Shown: positions 34,931-43,672 of the stretch, in pieces | How the letters are laid out: every line of letters starts with the position of its first letter | Position numbering within the stretch: position 1 is the first letter of the stretch | Made by a program: the position numbers and the translations under genes | From: Marinobacter zhejiangensis | GTDB lineage: Bacteria; Pseudomonadota; Gammaproteobacteria; Pseudomonadales; Oleiphilaceae | Assembly: GCF_900114775.1 (NCBI RefSeq) | Contig: NZ_FOUE01000003.1 | Location: forward strand, 310,001-374,000 | Reading direction: 5' to 3' | DNA length: 64,000 nucleotides | Notes under the pieces: model-generated | Seen by the model: only the letters and a program-made list of their open reading frames with translations | What the model was told of the DNA's origin: nothing | Database searches by the model: none

Positions 34931-35770
34931 ATGCTTAGCTACTTACATGCGTTTCATGCCGGCAATTACGCCGACGTTCAGAAGCACGCAGCGTTGACGC
35001 TTGCGCTGGATATGATGAAGGCCAAATCCAGTGCGATTGCCTGTTTTGATACCCATGCCGGGAGCGGTCGGTATGATTTGGCCAGCGAGCGGGCTCGCAA
35101 AACCGGGGAGGCCGATGGCGGAATCCAGCGGGTGTGGATGCAGCGCAACCGTCTGGAGTCGGCGGATTGGCAACCGATGCTCAGGGTGCTGGATGGACTC
35201 AACCAGGGAAGCGGTGCGCTTGCGTGTTACGCCGGTTCGCCAGAGTGGTTTATGCGCTCACTGCGTTCACAGGATTCGCTGACCCTGTTCGAGCTGCACT
35301 CGTCGGAAGGGGAGCAGCTGGCTTCCACTGTTAGTGGTCGCAGTGCGCGGGTTTGCCGGGAAGATGGGCTGAAGGGGCTGCTCAAGGCCCTTCCGCCCAA
35401 GGCTCCTCGGTTGCTGGTATTGATGGACCCGTCCTACGAGATCAAACAGGACTACGGGGCGGTTGCCCAGACGCTGGAAAAAGCCTGGCGGCTTTGCCGT
35501 CATGGTGTGTTTCTGGTGTGGTACCCGATACTGACCGATGGCCATGAACGCACACTGCTGGAGGCCATGCGTGGTGGTGCCGTGCGCAAGGTGTTACGCA
35601 ATGAAGTGCGTCTGACCCATCCACCGGCAAGGGGGATGGTGGGCACCGGAATGTTGGTGGTAAACCCGCCCTGGCAGTTTGCCGAGCGCCTTGAGACGAT
35701 GCTGGCTGAGGTCTGTACGCCAGAGTGTCTGGACGCCACAATGTCACAGGACTGGCTGGTGCCTGAGTAA
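34931..35770 (+). CDS. rlmJ: 23S rRNA (adenine-2030-N6)-methyltransferase
   Basis: 279 residues. MLSYLHAFHAGNYADVQKH at the N-terminus, SAM-binding DTHAGSGRYDL, and the catalytic DPSYE motif (LVLMDPSYEIKQDY) define RlmJ. It methylates A2030 of 23S rRNA. GGGAAT upstream serves as a modest RBS. Firm assignment. Confidence 0.93.
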   Translation: MLSYLHAFHAGNYADVQKHAALTLALDMMKAKSSAIACFDTHAGSGRYDLASERARKTGEADGGIQRVWMQRNRLESADWQPMLRVLDGLNQGSGALACYAGSPEWFMRSLRSQDSLTLFELHSSEGEQLASTVSGRSARVCREDGLKGLLKALPPKAPRLLVLMDPSYEIKQDYGAVAQTLEKAWRLCRHGVFLVWYPILTDGHERTLLEAMRGGAVRKVLRNEVRLTHPPARGMVGTGMLVVNPPWQFAERLETMLAEVCTPECLDATMSQDWLVPE

Positions 35771-35824
35771 CCAGAGGCGGGCCGCACAGCACACATTCAG
35801 GCAGGGATGGAAAGGAGAGAACGA

Positions 35825-37081
35825 TTGGCGGATACGCAGCAAGGGGAAGCTCAGGCGTCTCTGATACAGGAGAGCCTGACACCGGAAAGCCTGATACCGC
35901 TTGGCCAGTGGCAGGCCCCGGCCGCAACGGTTCAACGTACTCTGAGGGAGGCGCTCAGTGCTCTGTTCGGGTATGTCCGGGAGGCATTCAGGGGCAGCAC
36001 TTCAACCTTTGAAGTGGAGCCGGATATCGAGTCCCTGTCTCCCTACCAGTTGCGCCGCTTTGCCCCGGAGCCAGATCGCCAGTGGCGGGCAGAGCGCCTG
36101 GGGGCTTCGCTTGATCAGCACTGGGAGCAAAACGGTGGAGGGGCACCAGGCTCGGTGACGTGCCTTGTGTCGCCGCCTCACTCCGGCATTGCCCAAAGCC
36201 TGGCTATCATCGCTGAAGCGCGCCAGTGGCGGGTGATTCAGCCGCCGGAAGACCTGCTGCTGACGATCCCCGAAGCCGAGGCGTGGTGGGATGAACAGGC
36301 GTTGGAAGAGGGGCCTTGGGTGATACCGGAGCTGGCTCGCTTCTGGCTGAGACACCGCTCGGGGTTGGCGCTGTTGACGGTTCTGTTTGGCCGCTTGTCG
36401 GTAACACCTCGGAACCCGGGGCTAATTGGCTGCAGTAGCTGGTGCTGGAACTTCTGGGTTCGTTATCTTCCGGGGCTCTCGCTGGTGCCCCAAACGCTCC
36501 CTGCAATGACATCTGACAAACTGGATGTCTGGCTGGCGGCTCTGCCGGGCAACCGTCCGACCTCGGCGCTTCGGGTTCGCAAGACCAACAACGGCCATTG
36601 GGTCATGACCGGTGGCGCTGACATTAATGGCGGTAAGCGCAGTGACCTGTTAAAGGACCTGTCTGCGATGGCCCGGGGCAACCCTGGGGTGGCGTTGGCC
36701 ATCTGGCGGAAGTCCCTTCGTGCAAAGCCTGATGAATCCCTGCCGGAAGATAAAGAGGATGAGGCGTCGGCGAGTCAGCCCGGGGATAGACAGTGTTGGG
36801 TGTTCCCGCTAGAACAGCTGACATTGCCACTGGTGCCCTCAGGCGCCACCCGTGATACTACCGGGGTACTCCATGCGCTACTGTTGCATGAGGGTCTGGA
36901 TGAAACGGCCTTGGCGTTGGTGTTGCCGGCGACGCAAGTAGGGCTGAGGGTGGTTTTACAGGGCCTGGAACGCAGCGAGCTGATTCAACGGCAGGACGAT
37001 CGTTGGCAGGTGTCGCCCCTGGCTTACCCCTCGGTACGGCGCACGCTGTTGGGATCGGGCTATCCGGTCGATGGTTTCTAG
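35825..37081 (+). CDS. Degenerate AAA-like protein paired with MscS
   Basis: About 418 residues. After a polar N-terminus there is CLVSPPHSGIAQSL (residues ~113-126), in the place of a Walker A but without GK[S/T]. Further on are WVIPELARFWLRHRSGLALL, IGCSSWCWNFW and GNPGVALAIWRKSL, an architecture like STAND/AAA ATPases, and a C-terminal winged-helix-like segment (LERSELIQRQDDRWQVSPLAYPSVRRTL). I infer a nucleotide-binding-dead ATPase relative. Start: TTG 35825 has a perfect AAGGAG seven bases upstream; ATG 35807 lies in the same frame. Followed 39 bp later by mscS, probably one operon. Function unknown. Confidence 0.6.
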   Translation: MADTQQGEAQASLIQESLTPESLIPLGQWQAPAATVQRTLREALSALFGYVREAFRGSTSTFEVEPDIESLSPYQLRRFAPEPDRQWRAERLGASLDQHWEQNGGGAPGSVTCLVSPPHSGIAQSLAIIAEARQWRVIQPPEDLLLTIPEAEAWWDEQALEEGPWVIPELARFWLRHRSGLALLTVLFGRLSVTPRNPGLIGCSSWCWNFWVRYLPGLSLVPQTLPAMTSDKLDVWLAALPGNRPTSALRVRKTNNGHWVMTGGADINGGKRSDLLKDLSAMARGNPGVALAIWRKSLRAKPDESLPEDKEDEASASQPGDRQCWVFPLEQLTLPLVPSGATRDTTGVLHALLLHEGLDETALALVLPATQVGLRVVLQGLERSELIQRQDDRWQVSPLAYPSVRRTLLGSGYPVDGF

Positions 37082-37120
37082 GATGACGGCTTTCCAGCGG
37101 GTAGACCCTAAGGTGGAGTA

Positions 37121-37927
37121 ATGGATGATTTTGGCCTGAAAGTTAAGGATGCGCTGTCGTCGCTGACATCGGAATCGGTGTTTTCGGCTTTGGCGCTGGT
37201 GCTGGTCGCGTCCCTGCTGATCATGGCGATTCAGGCGGTGATGCCACGGCTGGCCCAGAAAGTCGGCGGCAAACCCCGCTACTACATCCTGGCATCGGTG
37301 CCATTGCTGCGGTTGCTGATCATTGTGGTCACTATTGTCCTGGTGGTGCCCACATTGGTGGAACCTACGGTGAGCAACATGGTGGCGATCTTCGGCACCC
37401 TGGGGCTGGCACTGGGTTTTGCCTTCAAGGACTACGTGAACAGCCTGATTGCCGGTATTGTCACCCTCTATGAGATGCCCTACCGGCCGGGGGACTGGAT
37501 CGAAATTGGCGGGCATTACGGTGAAGTCAAACGGATTGGTGCCCGCGCTGCTGAAATCCTCACGCCAGACGATACCACTGTGATCATTCCCCATGGTCAG
37601 CTGTGGAACGCGCTGATTGCAAACAGCAATGACGGTACCGACAACCTGATGTGTGTGGCCCGCTTCTGCCTGGAGCCCAACCATAACGTTAACCGGGTGC
37701 GCGAGCTGTTGCGAGATGTTGCCTATACCAGTCCCTTGATCAAGAGCTGGTTGCCGGTCAAAGTTGTCGTCAGCAATTCCCCTTATGGCATGACCTACCG
37801 GGTGAAAGCGTATCCTCTGGCGCCCCGGGATCAGTTTGAGTTCACCAGTGACCTGACGGCCCGGGGGGCGGAAGCCCTGGCTGAGGCCGGGGTGAAATTC
37901 GTAACGGCACCGGCGCTGGCAGAATAG
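37121..37927 (+). CDS. Small-conductance mechanosensitive channel (MscS family)
   Basis: 268 residues. Three transmembrane helices followed by the pore-lining helix and beta domain: FGTLGLALGFAFKDYVNSLIAGI and YEMPYRPGDWIEIGGHYGEVKRIG are the MscS signature. Releases small solutes on membrane tension. GGTGGAG precedes the ATG. The upstream AAA-like protein is its likely partner or regulator. Confidence 0.9.
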   Translation: MDDFGLKVKDALSSLTSESVFSALALVLVASLLIMAIQAVMPRLAQKVGGKPRYYILASVPLLRLLIIVVTIVLVVPTLVEPTVSNMVAIFGTLGLALGFAFKDYVNSLIAGIVTLYEMPYRPGDWIEIGGHYGEVKRIGARAAEILTPDDTTVIIPHGQLWNALIANSNDGTDNLMCVARFCLEPNHNVNRVRELLRDVAYTSPLIKSWLPVKVVVSNSPYGMTYRVKAYPLAPRDQFEFTSDLTARGAEALAEAGVKFVTAPALAE

Positions 37928-37961
37928 CCGCTCAGCGCCAGTTCCCACACAGGTTGATTCC

Positions 37962-38864
37962 ATGAAAAACCAGAGTCATGCCATGCTCTATGGGCTTGGC
38001 GCAGTTTTCCTTTGGTCCACAGTGGCGACGGCCTTCAAGCTTGCACTGGCCGACCTTTCCCCCTTGCAGATGCTGGTGATTGCCTGCGCCGCCTCGCTGG
38101 CGGTTCTGGCTGTGGTGTTGACCCTGCAGGGGCGTTGGCACCTGGTTGGAGCAGTGTCGAAACGGCAGTGGTTGCAGTCGCTTGGTATGGGCCTGATTAA
38201 TCCCGGGGTGTACTACGTACTGCTGTTTGAGGCCTATGACCGTTTGCCGGCCCAGGAAGCGCAGCCACTGAACTACACCTGGGCGTTGGTGTTGGCGTAT
38301 TTGTCGGTGCCTTTCCTTGGTCAGAAGTTACGGGTAGCGGACATTGTTGCTGGCCTGATCTGTTACTCCGGCGTTGTTGTTATCGCGACCCGGGGTGAGG
38401 TGTTGTCCCTGCGATTTTCTGATCCGGTGGGGGTAGGGCTGGCCTTGGCCAGTACCGTGGTTTGGGCCAGCTATTGGATTGTCGCTACCCGCGACCGCCG
38501 TGACCCGGTGGTGGGGCTGTTCCTGAACTTCCTGTTTGGCCTGCCGGCAGTGGCGCTGGTGTGTGGACTGACGGACGGGTTTGGTTTTGCCTTGGGAAGC
38601 AGTGTTGCCAGTGCGGTTTATGTGGGCGTGTTTGAGATGGGGCTGGCCTTTGTGCTTTGGTCTCTGGCGATGAAAAAGGCGGAGCAGACCGCCCGGGTCA
38701 GTAACCTGATCTTTATTTCCCCGTTCCTGTCGCTAGTGTTCATCTACTTTATTCTGGGCGAGCGCATTATGCCGTCCACCTACATCGGCCTGGTGCTGAT
38801 CATGTCGGGGCTTTGGGTGCAGCAACTCAAAACCCGTTCCCGGATGGCGGGTGCTGCATCGTGA
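37962..38864 (+). CDS. EamA/DMT-family permease
   Basis: 300 residues, ten hydrophobic helices in two EamA halves ([19 protein letters not shown] in the first; [24 protein letters not shown] at the end). Drug/metabolite-type exporter of unknown substrate. AGG eight bases upstream of ATG. Its stop overlaps the start of the GIY-YIG gene. Confidence 0.88.
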   Translation: MKNQSHAMLYGLGAVFLWSTVATAFKLALADLSPLQMLVIACAASLAVLAVVLTLQGRWHLVGAVSKRQWLQSLGMGLINPGVYYVLLFEAYDRLPAQEAQPLNYTWALVLAYLSVPFLGQKLRVADIVAGLICYSGVVVIATRGEVLSLRFSDPVGVGLALASTVVWASYWIVATRDRRDPVVGLFLNFLFGLPAVALVCGLTDGFGFALGSSVASAVYVGVFEMGLAFVLWSLAMKKAEQTARVSNLIFISPFLSLVFIYFILGERIMPSTYIGLVLIMSGLWVQQLKTRSRMAGAAS

Positions 38865-39166
38865 AGGCCTGGTCCCTGTACCTGGTGCGTACCGCCAAAG
38901 GTGCCTTGTACACCGGGATTACCACGGATGTTGAACGGCGGTTTGGCGAGCATCAGGCGGGGCGGGGCGCCCGGGCATTACGGGGCAAAGGTCCTCTGGA
39001 TCTGGCCTTTGCGGTGGAAGTGGGCGAACGGCGTCTGGCTGCACAGCTGGAGTGGAAGGTTAAGCAGTGGCCCAAGGCGCAGAAGGAAGCGCTGGTCCGT
39101 GGCGAGTTTCCCCTGCCAGATGTAGATCCGGCCGGGGAAACGACGCCTGATGACGTCAGTTGCTGA
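38861..39166 (+). CDS. GIY-YIG domain protein (UPF0213/YhbQ-like)
   Basis: 101 residues: [30 protein letters not shown] gives the GIY-YIG-type motifs (LYLV...LYTGIT) and Arg in ERR. A small single-domain family, with structure-specific nuclease activity shown for some members. GTG 38861 overlaps the permease stop (GTGA), so translation is coupled; a longer frame from 38813 is entirely inside the permease gene. Confidence 0.88.
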   Translation: MKAWSLYLVRTAKGALYTGITTDVERRFGEHQAGRGARALRGKGPLDLAFAVEVGERRLAAQLEWKVKQWPKAQKEALVRGEFPLPDVDPAGETTPDDVSC

Positions 39167-39190
39167 GAGAGGGCATCGAGGCAGGCGTCG

Positions 39191-40084
39191 TCATAGCGCC
39201 ATGCATCTCCGGATGTGTTCCCCTGCCGTTTGAACCGCGTCGGTGGCCCGGGCTAACTGTCCGGCGTGCACCTGAAAGACATGCCAGAGGCTGTTGTAGA
39301 CTTCCAGTTGCACCTGGGCGCCCTGTCGCCGTGCCTTGGCGGCGAGCCGTTCGGAGTCGTTGAGGAGGATTTCTTCACTGCCCACCTGGATCAGCATTGG
39401 AGGCAGCCCTGACAGATCGCCGTAGATGGGCGAAATGTAGGGGCTCGTCAGCGGTTCGTTGCCACGGTAGAGGCTCGCGGCTTTATCAATCCAGGCTTGA
39501 GGAATGACTGGTTCTGAGGCCGGGGCGGCAAGTTCACTGTGGGTGAGGTCGGTCCAGGGTGAGAACAGAGTCAGCGAGGTTGGCTGGGGCAGCTGCTCAT
39601 CCCGCAGCCGCATGGCCAGGGCGAGTGTCAGGCCGCCACCCGCCGAATCACCGGCTATGGCGATGTGTTCTGGTTGGTAACCTTGATCGAGAAGTGCGCG
39701 GTAGGTGGCAACCGCATCGTCCAGGGCCGCGGGGTATGGGTTTTCCGGAGCCAGCCGGTAATCTGGTGTGTAGACCACTGCGCCGCTGGCTTTTGCCAGG
39801 TGTCCTGTCAGGCCTTGGTGAGTCTGTGGCGATCCTATGATGTAAGCGCCACCGTGAAAATAGAGAACCGCGCGCTTGCCTGGCTTGCCGTAGCTGGCTT
39901 TCACCGTGGGAACACCGCCCAAGCGGGTATTTTCAAATCGACAACCCCGGGGTGGAATGGAGCTGCGGTAGGCCTGCCGCGTCAGTGTACGTTGGACGGG
40001 GATCGGCACCAGGGGGCTCAGGACCGGCTTGACCAGGCGTTGCATGGTTTGCCGCAGGCCCGTTGCCAGGGCTGACTGGAGCAT
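39191..40084 (-). CDS. Alpha/beta hydrolase, HSL-type esterase
   Basis: 297 residues of the hormone-sensitive-lipase family: oxyanion motif YFHGGAYIIGS, nucleophile GDSAGGG, and the C-terminal Asp and His (SLWHVFQVHAG). Probably a cytoplasmic ester hydrolase for short-chain esters. Convergent with the GIY-YIG gene, 24 bp between stops. Confidence 0.88.
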   Translation of the reverse strand: MLQSALATGLRQTMQRLVKPVLSPLVPIPVQRTLTRQAYRSSIPPRGCRFENTRLGGVPTVKASYGKPGKRAVLYFHGGAYIIGSPQTHQGLTGHLAKASGAVVYTPDYRLAPENPYPAALDDAVATYRALLDQGYQPEHIAIAGDSAGGGLTLALAMRLRDEQLPQPTSLTLFSPWTDLTHSELAAPASEPVIPQAWIDKAASLYRGNEPLTSPYISPIYGDLSGLPPMLIQVGSEEILLNDSERLAAKARRQGAQVQLEVYNSLWHVFQVHAGQLARATDAVQTAGEHIRRCMAL

Positions 40085-40298
40085 CCGAAGTCTCCTTTTC
40101 TATTATTGGATGGTTGGTCGGAACTGACGCCAGCATAGTGAACTTTGTATGCAGGGCCAATGGTTACAGTGACGCTGTGGTTGAGGCTGTGCAGTGTGCG
40201 ACACGTTTCTTTTCAATTTCAGAGGCCATTCGGTGGCCGGGGTGTGCTAACCTTTCGGTACCTCGTATGAACCCCAGTAAGCAGGCAGCTAGACCCAC

Positions 40299-41321
40299 GT
40301 GTATTGGAAGACCGACAATATCGAAATCCCGCATTGGAATCGTGATTCCCTGCTGGGTAAGTTAAGGCCTTTCGCGGCGGATATGGCCGCTGATCTGTCT
40401 GAAGAGGCAATTGCCTACTGCCGTTACTACGGCCTCGACCTGTGGCTGGAACACCCCGACGTAAGCTATCGCCAAGGCTATCTCACCGCTGGGGAACACC
40501 AGGTCGTGCTGCATTACTACCGCTTGCCCGAGTCACCCGAGAGCAAGGGAACCGTGTTCATTATGCACGGCTATTTTGACCATGTTGGCCTCTACAGCCA
40601 GCTGATTGACCGCTGCCTGGGCGCTGGCTTTGATGTGCTGGCCTATGATCAGCCGGGGCATGGTCTATCCAGTGGTACGCCCGCCGCCATTGGCAGCTTT
40701 ATGGAGTATCAGGCGGTACTGTGTGATGTGATGGCAAGGGTGCGGGGGCAGGTACGTGGCCCCTGGTTTGCGGTGGGGCAAAGTACCGGTGGTGCCATCC
40801 TGATTGACTACCTGCTGTCCAATCACCACAGTCAGGACTCGTCGGCGTTCGAGAAGGTGGTGCTGCTGGCTCCCCTGGTCAGGCCGATGGGTTGGCTGGG
40901 TGCGAAAGTGCTGCACAGTATGCTTCGGCCTTTTATTAAACGCTGGCGTCGCCTGTTTTCAGAAAACAGCGGAAACAGCCGTTTTTTGCGATTTCTTCGT
41001 GAACATGATCCCTTACAGGCCCGTGCTGTGCATGTAGACTGGGTGAGCGCCCTGCGTTTGTGGGTGCCCCATATCGAATCCTGCCGTCCGGTGGATTTTC
41101 CGGTCACGGTGGTGCAGGGGGAAAAAGACCTGACGGTGGATTGGCAGCACAACCTCCGAATCCTGAGAAACAAGTTTGCCTCAGTCAATGAAATCCGGAT
41201 TCCCGATGGCCGTCATCATCTGGTCAACGAAGCCCAGGACCTGCAGGCAACCGTTTTTAACAGCATTATCGACACCTTTTCTGGCAACCTGGGGCCAAAA
41301 ACATACTCCAAGGCATCCTGA
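40299..41321 (+). CDS. Alpha/beta hydrolase (monoacylglycerol-lipase-like)
   Basis: 340 residues of the serine aminopeptidase S33/lysophospholipase group: FIMHGYFDHVGLY, nucleophile elbow GQSTGG, acid in VVQGEKDLTVDW and His in DGRHHLVNE. Acts on lipid esters. The GTG at 40299 is the only start that keeps the full N-terminus; the RBS is weak (GCAGG), so the exact start is uncertain. Confidence 0.85.
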   Translation: MYWKTDNIEIPHWNRDSLLGKLRPFAADMAADLSEEAIAYCRYYGLDLWLEHPDVSYRQGYLTAGEHQVVLHYYRLPESPESKGTVFIMHGYFDHVGLYSQLIDRCLGAGFDVLAYDQPGHGLSSGTPAAIGSFMEYQAVLCDVMARVRGQVRGPWFAVGQSTGGAILIDYLLSNHHSQDSSAFEKVVLLAPLVRPMGWLGAKVLHSMLRPFIKRWRRLFSENSGNSRFLRFLREHDPLQARAVHVDWVSALRLWVPHIESCRPVDFPVTVVQGEKDLTVDWQHNLRILRNKFASVNEIRIPDGRHHLVNEAQDLQATVFNSIIDTFSGNLGPKTYSKAS

Positions 41322-41481
41322 ACCCCCGGTGGTCGACGATCAGCTTTCCTTTTGAGGCAGCTTTTCGGTATGAATGACCAACATGTTGTGTATTACCAAG
41401 ATGTAAGGGAACGGCCATATACCGGCAAGCTGGTAAACGGCATAAATGAACGATAAGCAATCTATTGTGCAGAGGTATCTT

Positions 41482-42138
41482 GTGAAGAAAACGATTCTGG
41501 CAGTCACAGTGGCAGCAACCCTGAGCGGTTGTATGACGTACGATCCATACACCGGTGAGGAGCAGGTCTCCAGTGCCACCACTGGCTCTATTATTGGCGC
41601 GATCGGTGGTGCGGCCATTGGTGCGGCTACTTCCAGCAGCAGCGACCGTGGTAAGGGTGCCTTGATTGGTGCGGCTGCTGGTGGCGCCCTCGGTGGCGGT
41701 ATCGGTTACTACATGGATCGCCAAGAAGCTGAGCTGCGTCAGAAGCTGGAAGGCACCGGAGTGCGGGTGGTTCGTAACGGCGACCAGATCAACCTGGTTA
41801 TGCCTGGCAACATCACGTTCGATGTGAGCCAGTCCACCATCAAGCCGTCATTCAGCGGTGTGCTGGAGTCTGTTGGCCTGGTACTGAAAGAGTTCGACAA
41901 AACTGCAATCAACATTGCGGGCTACACCGACAGCACTGGTTCCCTGAACTACAACCAGCTGCTGAGCGAGCGTCGTGCTGGCTCCGTGCGTGACTTCCTG
42001 TTGGCACAGGGTATTGAGCCGGCCCGTACCCGTGCTGTCGGTTACGGTCCTCGTAACCCGATTGCCACCAACGACACCGCTGCTGGTCGTGAGCAGAACC
42101 GTCGTGTTGAGCTGAGCCTGATTCCTTACCAGCAGTAA
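41482..42138 (+). CDS. OmpA-family lipoprotein with glycine zipper (YiaD-like)
   Basis: 218 residues from GTG 41482: lipoprotein signal MKKTILAVTVAATLSGC, a glycine-zipper stretch (IIGAIGGAAIGAATSSSSDRGKGALIGAAAGGALGGGIGYY spread over residues ~35-75), then an OmpA peptidoglycan-binding domain (FDVSQSTIKPSF, IAGYTDSTGSLNYNQLLSERRA, GYGPRNPIATNDTAAGREQNRRVE). Outer-membrane to peptidoglycan anchor. GTG is chosen because AGAGG sits six bases upstream and it places the signal peptide at the N-terminus; ATG 41446 adds twelve polar residues. Confidence 0.88.
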   Translation: MKKTILAVTVAATLSGCMTYDPYTGEEQVSSATTGSIIGAIGGAAIGAATSSSSDRGKGALIGAAAGGALGGGIGYYMDRQEAELRQKLEGTGVRVVRNGDQINLVMPGNITFDVSQSTIKPSFSGVLESVGLVLKEFDKTAINIAGYTDSTGSLNYNQLLSERRAGSVRDFLLAQGIEPARTRAVGYGPRNPIATNDTAAGREQNRRVELSLIPYQQ

Positions 42139-42159
42139 TTCTTGCTGGTTGGACTGAAA

Positions 42160-42186
42160 CCCCCCGGTAGCAATGCCGGGGGTTTT
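42160..42186 (+). terminator. Terminator of the OmpA-family lipoprotein gene
   Basis: Stem CCCCCGG/CCGGGGG (42161-42167, 42176-42182), loop TAGCAATG, then TTTTCTTTT. Confidence 0.85.
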
Positions 42187-42197
42187 CTTTTGCCCAT

Positions 42198-42233
42198 AAA
42201 AAAAGGTCGCCCCTCGAGAGGGGCGGCCTTTTC
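42198..42233. terminator. Terminator of serA (bidirectional look)
   Basis: Stem AAAAGGTCGCCCCTC with GAGGGGCGGCCTTTT around 42201-42232 with one G-T wobble. A seven-base A run on its left gives a T tract for the minus-strand serA transcript. Confidence 0.88.
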
Positions 42234-42250
42234 TGTTCGGGGCTGTTCGC

Positions 42251-43480
42251 TTAGAACAGGACCCGACAGCGGATGGTGCCTTTGACGGACTTCAGTTTCT
42301 CAAGGGCCAGCTCGCTGTATTCCTTGTCTACGTCAATCACCACATAACCAATGTCTTCCTTGGTTTGCAGGTATTGGCCGCAGATGTTGATGCCGTTCTC
42401 AGAGAACACCTGGTTGATCTCAGACATGACGCCCGGCACGTTCTCGTGGATGTGCAGCAGGCGGTGCTGATTCGGGTGAGAAGGCAGGGCAACTTCCGGG
42501 AAGTTAACAGACGATACGGAAGTACCGTTGTCACTGTACATGGACAGCTTCTCGCCGACTTCGCGGCCAATGTTTTCCTGGGCTTCGATGGTGGAGCCAC
42601 CGATGTGCGGGGTCAGGATGACATTGTCGAACTCGCGCAGCGGAGATACGAATTCTTCGTCGTTACCCTTCGGCTCGACCGGGAACACGTCTACAGCCGC
42701 GCCCAGCAGCTTGCCACTCTGGATGGCTTCGGCGAGGGCGTCGATGTCTACCACAGTGCCGCGGGAAGCGTTCATCAGAATGCTACCAGGCTTCATCTGT
42801 GCAAACTGCTCGGCACCAAACATGTACTTGGTGGCCGGGGTTTCCGGTACGTGGAGGCTGACCACGTCTGCCAGGTTCAGCAGTTCGTGTAGGGTGCCGA
42901 CCTGGGTGGCGTTGCCCAGTGGCAGCTTGGAAACCACGTCGTAGAAGTACACGTCCATGCCCAGGGCTTCAGCCAGGACGCTGAACTGGGTGCCGATGCT
43001 GCCGTAGCCGATAATACCGAGCTTCTTGCCGCGGATTTCGTAGCTGTTCTTGGCAGACTTAATCCATTCGCCACGGTGCGCTTTGGCACTCTTCTCGGGA
43101 ACGCCGCGCAGCAACAGGATGGCCTGGGCCAGCACCAGCTCGGCCACGCTACGGGTGTTGGAATAGGGGGCGTTGAATACCGCAACACCACGACGGGTAG
43201 CTGCTTTCAGGTCCACCTGGTTTGTACCGATACAGAAGCAACCCACGGCCACCAGCTTCTTGGCGGCTTCAAATACCCGCTCAGTGAGCTGGGTTCTCGA
43301 ACGAATACCAACGAAATGGGCATCGGCGATCTTTTCGATCAGATCGTCCTCTGCCAGCGAGTGCGTCAGGTACTCGATGTTGGTGTAGCCTGCGGCATTG
43401 AGGGTATCAATAGCGGATTGATGCACGCCTTCCAGCAGCAGGATCCGGATTTTGCTCTTTTCGAGAGACGTATTTGACAT
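42251..43480 (-). CDS. serA: D-3-phosphoglycerate dehydrogenase
   Basis: 409 residues. Catalytic Arg/Glu/His framework with the Rossmann motif GYGSIGTQFSVLAEALGMDV, signature MNASRGTVVDIDALAEAI, HIGGSTIEAQENIG, and a C-terminal ACT domain (residues ~335-409, NINQ... NICGQYLQTKEDIGYVV) for serine feedback. First step of serine synthesis. It is divergent from a FAD-linked D-2-hydroxyglutarate dehydrogenase, which removes the D-2-hydroxyglutarate SerA makes while regenerating NAD+. Confidence 0.95.
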   Translation of the reverse strand: MSNTSLEKSKIRILLLEGVHQSAIDTLNAAGYTNIEYLTHSLAEDDLIEKIADAHFVGIRSRTQLTERVFEAAKKLVAVGCFCIGTNQVDLKAATRRGVAVFNAPYSNTRSVAELVLAQAILLLRGVPEKSAKAHRGEWIKSAKNSYEIRGKKLGIIGYGSIGTQFSVLAEALGMDVYFYDVVSKLPLGNATQVGTLHELLNLADVVSLHVPETPATKYMFGAEQFAQMKPGSILMNASRGTVVDIDALAEAIQSGKLLGAAVDVFPVEPKGNDEEFVSPLREFDNVILTPHIGGSTIEAQENIGREVGEKLSMYSDNGTSVSSVNFPEVALPSHPNQHRLLHIHENVPGVMSEINQVFSENGINICGQYLQTKEDIGYVVIDVDKEYSELALEKLKSVKGTIRCRVLF

Positions 43481-43672
43481 GGGCTTGCTTCCAGACCTTT
43501 CGTCGCGTCGTATGACCGTAATGTCACCTGTAAAACCCGCCAGATAGTGACAGGCTCACAGAACAGGGGCGGTATGATACCATAAACGCAAATTTTCACA
43601 GCGCGTCAGATGACCTGAAACAACTCAGGGATTCAATGGCCCGCCAAACCTTTTACAGAGAACGAATCCCGC

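Noticed and set aside
36956..37963. 335-codon minus-strand frame opposite mscS
   Set aside because: Shadow of the MscS gene; His/Gln-rich with no domain or RBS.
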